A DNA stretch of 64,000 bases, from assembly GCF_024734665.1 (NCBI RefSeq), contig NZ_CP102931.1, positions 3,656,001-3,720,000 on the forward strand. Direction: 5' to 3'. Under the pieces are notes generated by a model. It was not told the DNA's origin and did not search any database. It was given only the letters and a program-made list of their open reading frames with translations. Source of the stretch: Variovorax paradoxus. Lineage in GTDB: Bacteria > Pseudomonadota > Gammaproteobacteria > Burkholderiales > Burkholderiaceae_C. The stretch's first letter is position 1. Each line of letters opens with the position of its first letter. The translations under genes were made by a program, and so were the position numbers. Positions 1 through 6,149 of this stretch are shown here, piece after piece.

Positions 1-1
1 G

Positions 2-1045
2 CCCGAGCGGCTACCGATCGGCGTGCTCGACCAGGACCACTCGTCGCTCTCGCGCCAGCTGGTGCGCTTTCTGGACGCTACGCCTGGCCTGCGCGTGGTG
101 CAGCGGTACAGCGACGAAGGCGAGATGGCGCGAGCCTTGACCAGCGGCGCGGTCGACGCGGCGGTGCAGTTGCCGCGCGACCTGAGCCGCGACGTCAAGC
201 AGGGTCGCGTCGGCCAGGTCGTGCTGCTGCACAACGCGCAGCTCGGCACTCACTCGAGCCTGATCCAGCGCGACGTGCGCACCGCCGTGGCCACAGTTTC
301 GGGCGGGGTCGAGCTCACGGTGCGCAACAAGCGCGGCGAGTCGATGACGGCGGCGCGCGTGAGCATGGAGCCGATCAAGGCGAGCATGGTGGCGCTGTTC
401 AACACCTCGACCGACTACGAGCAGTTTCTCGGTGCGGCGCTGATTCCGGCGCTTCTGCACATTCTTGCGATGACGGCCGGCGCCTGGGCCGTGGGGCGCG
501 AGTTGCGCGACCGCAGCATCGGCGAGTGGCTGGGCGCCGCGCCACGATGGCACGAGGCGCTGGCAGCGCTGGCGGGCAAGCTGGTGCTGCCGTTCGCAAG
601 CCTTTCCGCGGTAGCCATCGCGGCGATGCTGTGGATCACCGCGGGCCGCGGGTGGCATCCGGTCGGTTCGCTCGGGTGGACGCTGTTTGCGCTTGTGGTG
701 TTCCTGGCGCTGTCGATCGCGCTCGGGGCTTTCGCGGCGGCGCTCACGCGTTCGCTGCGCACCGCGCTGTCGGCCACGGGCTTCATCACTGCGCCGGCCT
801 TCGCGTTCGGTGGCGTGGGCTTTCCGCTGGTCGCGATGCCGTTCTTCGCGCAGATATGGGCCGGCCTGCTGCCCTACACGCACTACATCCGCGTGCAGAT
901 GGAGCAGTTGCAGATGGGCGCGCCGGTGGCGTATTCGGTCGCCACGCCGCTGTGGATGGTGCTGGGCACGGGCGTGCTGCTTGCCGTGTCTGCCGGTGCG
1001 CTGGTGCGCGCGGCCGGAACGCCCGACAGCTGGGGTGGACGCTGA
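2..1045 (+). CDS. ABC-2 type exporter permease, 5' truncated
   Basis: Inner-membrane permease subunit of an ABC-2 type exporter (YhhJ/YbhS-like), truncated by the window start; 347 residues are visible. The N-terminal part is a periplasmic loop beginning LPIGVLDQDHSSLSRQL, followed by several hydrophobic segments in the second half, the usual layout of a first TM, a large extracytoplasmic domain and then five TMs. The stop overlaps the next ATG by one base (TGATG at 1043-1047), so the two permeases are translationally coupled. The two loops are clearly paralogous (VLDQDHSSLSRQL against VVDQDHTALSRQI), which suggests a heterodimeric pore. The ATPase and the membrane-fusion protein would lie upstream, outside the window. 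Substrate unknown; drugs or an envelope component are the usual guesses. Confidence 0.85.
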   Translation, partial: PERLPIGVLDQDHSSLSRQLVRFLDATPGLRVVQRYSDEGEMARALTSGAVDAAVQLPRDLSRDVKQGRVGQVVLLHNAQLGTHSSLIQRDVRTAVATVSGGVELTVRNKRGESMTAARVSMEPIKASMVALFNTSTDYEQFLGAALIPALLHILAMTAGAWAVGRELRDRSIGEWLGAAPRWHEALAALAGKLVLPFASLSAVAIAAMLWITAGRGWHPVGSLGWTLFALVVFLALSIALGAFAAALTRSLRTALSATGFITAPAFAFGGVGFPLVAMPFFAQIWAGLLPYTHYIRVQMEQLQMGAPVAYSVATPLWMVLGTGVLLAVSAGALVRAAGTPDSWGGR

Positions 1046-2181
1046 TGACTGACGAACGGCTCCACCTCGGCGCCGCATGGCGCGACACCGCGCTAGCCGT
1101 GCTGCGCGACAAGGGCGTGCTGCTGATCATGCTTCTCGCGCCCATCATCTACGGCTTCTTCTACCCGTGGCCCTATGGCACGCAGGCCGTGACGCGCGTG
1201 CCGGTGGCAGTGGTCGACCAGGACCACACCGCGCTGTCGCGGCAGATCGCGCGCTTCGCGCTGGCCAATCCGCGGCTCGACGTGCGCATGGTCACGGGCG
1301 ATGTGCACGAGGCGCAGCAGGCGCTGTGGCGCGGCGACATCGAAGGCTATGCGCTGCTGCCGGCCGACCTCAAGCGCGACGTGCTGCGCGGCACCTCGGC
1401 TGTCGTCACCATCGAAGGCAACGGCGCCTATGCGCTGCTGAACAAGGCGGTGCTGTATGGCTTCTCGGAGGCTGTGGGCACGGTGTCGGCGGGGGTCGAG
1501 ATCCGCAAGCTGCAGGCCGGCGGCCAGAGCGCGATTCAAGCCGCGCGTAGCCGCAGTCCGCTCAACACGCAGCTGGTCGCTCTGTTCAACCCGACCGAGG
1601 GCTATGGCAGCTACGTGGTGCCGGCGGTGGCACTGCTGATCCTGCAGCAGACGCTGCTGATGGGCGTGGCGATGCTGGCTGGCACCTGGGCCGAGGCGGG
1701 GCGGCTGCGGGCCTCGATGGGAGCCTGGCTGGGGCGGCTGGGGGCTCTCTCGGCGTTCGGCTTTCTGAGCGGGCTCTTCTACTTCGGCTGGGTTTTCTTC
1801 TTGCAGGATTACCCGCGCGGAGGGAATCCGCTCGGTGCGCTGGTGCTGCTCGCGTTCTACGTGCCGGCGATCTGTACGCTGGGCCTGTTGCTGGGCTGCT
1901 GGTTCCGCGACCGCGAGCGGGCTTTGCAGGTGCTGCTGTTCACCGCCCTGCCAATGGCCTTTCTCTCGGGCTTCTCGTGGCCCGTGGAGGCCTTGCCGGG
2001 GCCGCTGCAGGCGCTGCGCTGGCTCTTCCCGAGCACGGCTGGCATCCAGGCATCGCTGCGGCTCAACCAGATGGGCGCGCCACTGCATGACGTGCTGCCC
2101 TACCTCGGCGTGCTGCTGTCGCTGACTCTCGCGGGGCTGTTGACGCTCTGGCTCGCGGCAACCCCGCCGAAGCGCGTCTAG
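1045..2181 (+). CDS. ABC-2 type exporter permease, second subunit
   Basis: 378-residue inner-membrane permease, paralogue of the upstream gene. A first TM lies near residues 17-35 (GVLLIMLLAPIIYGFF), then a periplasmic domain starting VPVAVVDQDHTALSRQI, then five or six hydrophobic helices from about residue 190. The ATG at 1045 overlaps the upstream stop. The 3' end overlaps the convergent TetR gene by four bases (2178-2181), so a shared or absent terminator is expected. Likely partner of the upstream permease in one exporter. The convergent TetR gene could regulate it, but the operators seen lie on the other side of the TetR gene, so this is uncertain. Confidence 0.85.
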   Translation: MTDERLHLGAAWRDTALAVLRDKGVLLIMLLAPIIYGFFYPWPYGTQAVTRVPVAVVDQDHTALSRQIARFALANPRLDVRMVTGDVHEAQQALWRGDIEGYALLPADLKRDVLRGTSAVVTIEGNGAYALLNKAVLYGFSEAVGTVSAGVEIRKLQAGGQSAIQAARSRSPLNTQLVALFNPTEGYGSYVVPAVALLILQQTLLMGVAMLAGTWAEAGRLRASMGAWLGRLGALSAFGFLSGLFYFGWVFFLQDYPRGGNPLGALVLLAFYVPAICTLGLLLGCWFRDRERALQVLLFTALPMAFLSGFSWPVEALPGPLQALRWLFPSTAGIQASLRLNQMGAPLHDVLPYLGVLLSLTLAGLLTLWLAATPPKRV

Positions 2182-2816
2182 CGCTGGCTCTCGGCCGCCA
2201 CGGCGCGCACCAGCCGCGTCGCGGGCACTACCAGCTCGCGCAGGTCGCCCGCACGGTCCTGCTCGATGGCCTGCAGCACCAATTCGTTGATGCCGCCGAC
2301 CACGGTCATTGCCATCTCGCTCGTCAGGTGCACGGCGGGGCCATCCGCGCCGTCGCTGCTGTTGATCGCCACCTGGATGAAGTTGGCGATCTCGTCGTTC
2401 ACCCGGCGCCGCACCACCAGGCCCGGCATGCCGAGCCCCAGGATCTCGACGAAGAGCGTGCGCAGCAGCACCGGGTCTTGCGCGAGGTAATCGAAGTACG
2501 CAGTCATGGCCTGCTCGACCTGCGCATGCCAGGGCTGCACCGGGTCGAAGGCCTCGCTCACCGCCTGCAGCGCGAGCCGGCTGGCGGTTTCGTAGAGCGC
2601 GATCAGGCACTCGGTCTTGGTGCTGAAGTGCTCGTAGAAGGTACGACGCGACACTGCAGCCTCGCGCACGATGTCGGCAATGGTTGTCTCGGCGTAGCCC
2701 TTGGCTGCCACGGCATGCGCCATGCCCTGCAGCAGACGCTTGTAGTGCTCGCTCCCTGGGCCCTCGGCGGACTTGGAAGGGGCTGCTTTTTCGATGGTTT
2801 CGCTCATGAACGGCAC
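2178..2816 (-). CDS. TetR/AcrR family transcriptional regulator
   Basis: 212-residue one-component regulator. An N-terminal helix-turn-helix at about residues 25-70 reads KGYAETTIADIVREAAVSR followed by RTFYEHFSTKTECL, the classical TetR signature; the C-terminal ligand-binding domain is helical. Starts at 2816 or three codons downstream (MSET, 2807) are both possible. The divergent intergenic region holds two identical GGTAC-N6-GTACC inverted repeats, the best candidates for its operators, so it probably represses itself and the divergent hydrolase gene. It is convergent with the exporter permeases. Ligand unknown; the neighbouring hydrolase suggests a fatty or aromatic small molecule, but that is a guess. 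Confidence 0.88.
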   Translation of the reverse strand: MPFMSETIEKAAPSKSAEGPGSEHYKRLLQGMAHAVAAKGYAETTIADIVREAAVSRRTFYEHFSTKTECLIALYETASRLALQAVSEAFDPVQPWHAQVEQAMTAYFDYLAQDPVLLRTLFVEILGLGMPGLVVRRRVNDEIANFIQVAINSSDGADGPAVHLTSEMAMTVVGGINELVLQAIEQDRAGDLRELVVPATRLVRAVAAESQR

Positions 2817-2831
2817 ATTTCCCTACGTCTC

Positions 2832-2847
2832 GGTACTTGACAGTACC
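2832..2847. promoter_or_regulatory. Candidate TetR operator 1 (GGTAC-N6-GTACC)
   Basis: Perfect 5-bp inverted repeat with a 6-bp spacer, and the spacer itself is TTGACA, a consensus -35 element on the + strand at 2837-2842. A weak -10 (CAACAT, 2860-2865) follows at 17 bp. Repressor bound here would directly cover the -35 of the hydrolase promoter. The site lies 15 bp upstream of the TetR start codon. Confidence 0.65.
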
Positions 2848-2875
2848 AATTCACAATTGCAACATGGCGGCATGC

Positions 2876-2891
2876 GGTACTGATTTGTACC
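2876..2891. promoter_or_regulatory. Candidate TetR operator 2 (GGTAC-N6-GTACC)
   Basis: Second copy of the same inverted repeat with spacer TGATTT, 44 bp (about four helical turns) downstream of operator 1 and 43 bp before the ATG at 2935. The identical arms and helical phasing argue for cooperative binding by the adjacent TetR protein. Confidence 0.65.
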
Positions 2892-2934
2892 AACCATCCA
2901 TCCAAGCAGCCCTGCTTTTCCCGAGGCTTGCTTC

Positions 2935-3777
2935 ATGACCGATCTCGTTGTCCGCCGCCTTCTGATCGACCTGCAACCGCCCTTTGCCCGCAACTGGTGT
3001 GGCGGCGATGCATTCTCGACCGCTTTCTTCAATGCCCTGTCGATGAGTTTCCCTTTCGGCGAGCAGTTCTTCATCGACGCGGTGCGCGACGCCGTCGCCA
3101 CGCTACCCCCCGAGGTGCAGAAAAAGCACAAGGCCGACGTGCGCGGCTTCATCGGACAGGAAGCCACGCACCGGCGTATTCATTCGCTCTTCAACAACCA
3201 TCTGGAAAGCCAGGGCCTGGTCGACGGCTGGACGGCGCGCGCCAGCAAGCGCATGGCCCTGATGGAAGAAGCCGACCCGCGCCACGCGCTGGCTGTGACG
3301 GCGGCCACCGAGCATTTCACGGCGATGTTCGCCGAGTGGCTGCTGGCGCACCCGCAGATCCTTGACGGCGCTGAGCCTCGGCTGCGCACCATGTGGCTGT
3401 GGCACAGCGCCGAGGAACTGGAACACAAGAGCGTGGCCTTCGACGTCTACCGGGCCGCGGGTGGCTCTGACGAATGGCGCACGCGCTGGTTCCGCCGCGT
3501 GACGATGATGTTCCTGGGCGACCTGATGCACCAGACCATCGACAACCTGCGCCACGAAAAGCAACTGTGGAAATGGTCGACCTGGAAGAGCGCCGCGCGC
3601 ATCCTGCTGAGCCGCGACGGCCTGCTGCGCGGCAACCTGGCCGGCTGGCGCAGCTACCTGCGGGCGGACTTCCACCCGATGCAGCAGGACAGCAGCCTGT
3701 CGGAGCGCTGGCTGGCGGACAACCGCGCGCAGTACACGCCGGTGGGCGCGGCGCCTGAAGCGGCCGCTGCCGGCTGA
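2935..3777 (+). CDS. Predicted metal-dependent hydrolase (PF10118-like)
   Basis: 280-residue cytoplasmic protein resembling the predicted metal-dependent hydrolase family PF10118. Visible conserved features are the N-terminal FPFGEQFFIDAVRD segment, RGFIGQEATHRRIH (about residues 75-90), ATEHFTAMFAEWLL and MWLWHSAEELEHKSVAFDVY (about 150-170), a set of Glu and His residues on helices that looks like a di-metal helical bundle. The gene is divergent from the TetR regulator across a 118-bp region with two operator-like repeats, so it is probably the main target of that repressor. Substrate is not known for the family. Confidence 0.75.
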   Translation: MTDLVVRRLLIDLQPPFARNWCGGDAFSTAFFNALSMSFPFGEQFFIDAVRDAVATLPPEVQKKHKADVRGFIGQEATHRRIHSLFNNHLESQGLVDGWTARASKRMALMEEADPRHALAVTAATEHFTAMFAEWLLAHPQILDGAEPRLRTMWLWHSAEELEHKSVAFDVYRAAGGSDEWRTRWFRRVTMMFLGDLMHQTIDNLRHEKQLWKWSTWKSAARILLSRDGLLRGNLAGWRSYLRADFHPMQQDSSLSERWLADNRAQYTPVGAAPEAAAAG

Positions 3778-3789
3778 CCGGCAAAAAAC

Positions 3790-4380
3790 TCAGTAGAAAT
3801 TGGCGCGGTGCGGCGCGCCGCTGCCGGCCTGCTGTTGCTGCTCGGGGCGCAGCGCCAGGTCGTGCAGGGTGTCGAAGTCGGAGGGAGCATCCGGCACGCG
3901 CATCACCACTTCGAGTTCGTGCATCGACGCGACCCAGCGGCCTGCCGGCGATTCGGCCGGCTCGTCATTGGCGAATACGCCGTCGCGGATGTAGAAGGTC
4001 TCGCCCTCCGGGCGCTCGGCATGCAGCTCGATCAGGCGCGCGATCGAGAAGTTGTACGTCACGAGCTTCTCGCGTGTCTTGCGGTCCTTGCCACCGCAGT
4101 TGAACGAGCCTTCGGCGGCGATGACGATGCAGGAGCCGTCCACGCCCCCGTCCATCTCGATCTCGTTGCCCGAGCGCCAGATGGCGTTGGGCAGGCGCAC
4201 GCGCACCTTGTCGATCACGAGGTCGCGCTGCTTGTTGAGGCTGCCCAGGGGCGGCACCAGCGAACGCAACTGCCGCAGGCGCTCGGCGAAGTTGTCGTCC
4301 ATCAGGAATTCGACATGATGGGTTGCGCTGCCGGATGAGCGCTTGACCACCTGCATGACCACGTGGCGCGACTTAGCCAT
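3790..4380 (-). CDS. Conserved hypothetical protein, 196 aa
   Basis: Not recognised. Start taken at MAKSRHVVMQ (4380); an in-frame ATG six codons upstream (4398) is possible. The protein looks soluble, with no signal peptide or TM segment, and alternates charged and hydrophobic stretches (HHVEFLMDDNFAERLRQLRS; TYNFSIARLIELHAERPEGE). One cysteine occurs in SFNCGGKDRK. The tail is Gln- and Ala-rich and looks disordered. It lies in the same direction as the lipid operon but 251 bp beyond its last small gene, so it probably has its own promoter in the AT-rich stretch around 4440-4520. Confidence 0.6.
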   Translation of the reverse strand: MAKSRHVVMQVVKRSSGSATHHVEFLMDDNFAERLRQLRSLVPPLGSLNKQRDLVIDKVRVRLPNAIWRSGNEIEMDGGVDGSCIVIAAEGSFNCGGKDRKTREKLVTYNFSIARLIELHAERPEGETFYIRDGVFANDEPAESPAGRWVASMHELEVVMRVPDAPSDFDTLHDLALRPEQQQQAGSGAPHRANFY

Positions 4381-4478
4381 GGCAGGACCCCTTTGCAAGC
4401 GTTGAATTCCATGACCCGCGAGGGGCGTCGACGGTGTGGCTGCAATTCATTGGAAATCGGCTACTAGTAGAACTTTAG

Positions 4479-4498
4479 ATTACATGCAATTACATGCA
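4479..4498. repeat. Tandem 10-bp direct repeat ATTACATGCA
   Basis: Two perfect adjacent copies of ATTACATGCA in an AT-rich island about 100 bp upstream of the minus-strand gene starting at 4380. This 251-bp gap (4381-4631) holds no convincing gene; the repeat may be a regulator site or simply part of a promoter region. Confidence 0.5.
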
Positions 4499-4631
4499 TC
4501 ATTTGTGTCCAACTGTATAACGATTGCCGGCAATGCGGAAGGCCATTCCGTGACTTATGCACGAGGAAATGTCTCCAAAATGCCTCCCCAATGTGCTAGC
4601 AGGCGCCCTGCCAGCAGCCGGGGTCAACCCC

Positions 4632-4862
4632 CTATTCGAGGGATTCGTCGAGCGCCTTGCAGGAAGGCGCGCACACGGTCTGGGACTTGCCCAGCACCTG
4701 GCGGGTACGCAGCTGCGAGCGTACGCGGTGCTTGCCGCACATGAAGCACGACATGGTCGCGCCGCTGAACGACGCCGAGGCGCGGAACGGCGAACCCGGC
4801 GTCTTGGACTTGTAACGCAGCCCATCCGCCACCACTGCCGTCTTCACTTCACCCTTCGCCAT
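4632..4862 (-). CDS. Small zinc-ribbon-like protein, 76 aa
   Basis: 76-residue basic protein of unknown function. Four cysteines form a CX2C-X21-CX3C pattern (C39, C42, C64, C68), which looks like a small zinc ribbon, preceded by a Ser/Ala/Gly-rich segment. It starts 22 bp after the stop of the 108-aa gene, so it is probably the last gene of the long minus-strand operon that begins near 11335. Whether it takes part in the lipid pathway cannot be told from sequence; it may be a small nucleic-acid-binding or regulatory protein. Confidence 0.6.
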   Translation of the reverse strand: MAKGEVKTAVVADGLRYKSKTPGSPFRASASFSGATMSCFMCGKHRVRSQLRTRQVLGKSQTVCAPSCKALDESLE

Positions 4863-4884
4863 GCGTCTTGTCCTTGCTGTTCAG

Positions 4885-5211
4885 TTATGCACTGCGCATT
4901 GCGCGTGCAATGGCTTCCCGTGCGCTGATTTCAGCGGCCAGGGAAACGTCCAACGCCGAGCGGCAAAGCCCGGCATGCTTGTAATTGAGGTTCTCGTAAA
5001 CCTCGGCCGCGGCCGGATAGGCATCGAGCAGGCGGCCTAGTTCGGCGCCCTGCTCGACGTCCTCGAACTCATGCACGAGGTGCTCGACCACGGAGCGGTA
5101 CTGCTCTGCGCCTACTGGCACAGGGCTGTGCTCAAGCTTTTCCAGCAGTTGTGCCAGCACGTGGGTCACTGCCAGATCGGTCTTGGGAGACGGATTATCG
5201 GTCGTGTTCAT
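4885..5211 (-). CDS. Hypothetical helical protein, 108 aa
   Basis: Not recognised. The start is MNTTDNPSPK at 5211; an ATG three codons upstream (5220) is an alternative. It is predicted to be all-helical and acidic, with heptad-like stretches (HVLAQLLEKLEHSP; VVEHLVHEFEDVEQ) and a C-terminal helix rich in Ala/Arg (SLAAEISAREAIARAMRSA). No signal peptide or TM. It sits 26 bp after the 303-aa gene and 22 bp before the zinc-ribbon gene, so it is probably cotranscribed with the lipid operon. Confidence 0.6.
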   Translation of the reverse strand: MNTTDNPSPKTDLAVTHVLAQLLEKLEHSPVPVGAEQYRSVVEHLVHEFEDVEQGAELGRLLDAYPAAAEVYENLNYKHAGLCRSALDVSLAAEISAREAIARAMRSA

Positions 5212-5237
5212 GGTTTCCATCTGGGGGCAGCATACGC

Positions 5238-6149
5238 CTATGCAAGTGGCTGCTCGTATAGGGATGTCTCCGGCTCCCCCGCCTTTTGCGCCGCCTGCAT
5301 CCGCTGGAGGAGGCTGTGCAGCATCTCGGTGGACAGCCCGTGGATCACCAGCCGGTGCCCCGCCCGCAGGGTCGACAGGGGCACCAGCGGGTGCTTGTTG
5401 TTGACCAGGATCAGGTGCTCGGGCGCATTCAGGAGCGTCGCCGTGTAGATGCCGATGGTTTCGTCCAGCTGCAAAGAATTGGCCGCGCGCCAGAAGTCGT
5501 TGTCCGTAAGCATCAGTTGATAGAGCGGCGTGAACAGCTCGATGGCGCTCTGCAGGTCGAGAAAATTGAGCCTGCCCTGGGGCATGTCTTCCAGCCGCAG
5601 CCCCGGCTCCCGGATCATCGAAAAATCGACCTTCTCCGCCTTGCACAGCGCCACGCCCTTGTCGCGCAGTGCCTTGTTCAACCGGATCACGAAGTTGAAG
5701 AGGTTCAGGTCATGCTTCAGGAACATCTCGTCCCTCAGGGCGTCGATGTCGGCCGGCTCCAGCGGGTTGGTGGCCACCGGAGCCGGCGAATTCCGCCCGA
5801 TGAAAGCCAGCACCTGCGAGCCCAGGTGAAAGTGCCGCAGGATCAGCCAGTTGGCCTCCGGCGACACAAAGCGCTTCAGCCCCCAGGCCAGAAACCGGTG
5901 CAGCAGCATCGAATGCGACCAGTTGCGCGGCACGAACACCTTCACGATCTGGATCAGGATGATCGTCAGCCGCGCGATCGGCCGCAGAAACGGCAGCAGG
6001 TATTGCCGCGAACCCGAACTCGAATCGGCCAGCCACGCCGCCTTGACGTTGTCGGGCAGCGGCGTGCTCTGGTCGAGGTACAGCGCGAGCCAGGGGCTGG
6101 GGTCGCGCTCGTCGTGCGCCTGCGTCAGGAAATCAGGTGTTCGATCCAT
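5238..6149 (-). CDS. Conserved hypothetical protein of the lipid operon, 303 aa (DUF6999-like)
   Basis: 303-residue protein, function unknown; it resembles what I remember as DUF6999, which I cannot verify. One strongly hydrophobic stretch near residues 50-75 (LPFLRPIARLTIILIQIVKV) suggests membrane association. His and acidic residues cluster on predicted helices: SPEANWLILRHFHLGS (about 98-113), MFLKHDLNLFNFVIRLNK (about 142-159) and LMLTDNDFWRAANS (about 213-226), which could be a metal site. Its start lies 17 bp inside the end of the ketoacyl synthase fusion gene, so it is translationally coupled and probably acts in the same pathway, perhaps as an oxidase or acyl-handling protein. That role is inferred from context only. 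Confidence 0.75.
   Translation of the reverse strand: MDRTPDFLTQAHDERDPSPWLALYLDQSTPLPDNVKAAWLADSSSGSRQYLLPFLRPIARLTIILIQIVKVFVPRNWSHSMLLHRFLAWGLKRFVSPEANWLILRHFHLGSQVLAFIGRNSPAPVATNPLEPADIDALRDEMFLKHDLNLFNFVIRLNKALRDKGVALCKAEKVDFSMIREPGLRLEDMPQGRLNFLDLQSAIELFTPLYQLMLTDNDFWRAANSLQLDETIGIYTATLLNAPEHLILVNNKHPLVPLSTLRAGHRLVIHGLSTEMLHSLLQRMQAAQKAGEPETSLYEQPLA

Noticed and set aside
3763..3792. Hairpin GCCGG-CTGA-CCGGC between the hydrolase and the 196-aa gene
   Set aside because: The adjacent run is A on the + strand downstream of the stem, and on the minus strand the T-run precedes the stem, so it fits a terminator in neither direction.
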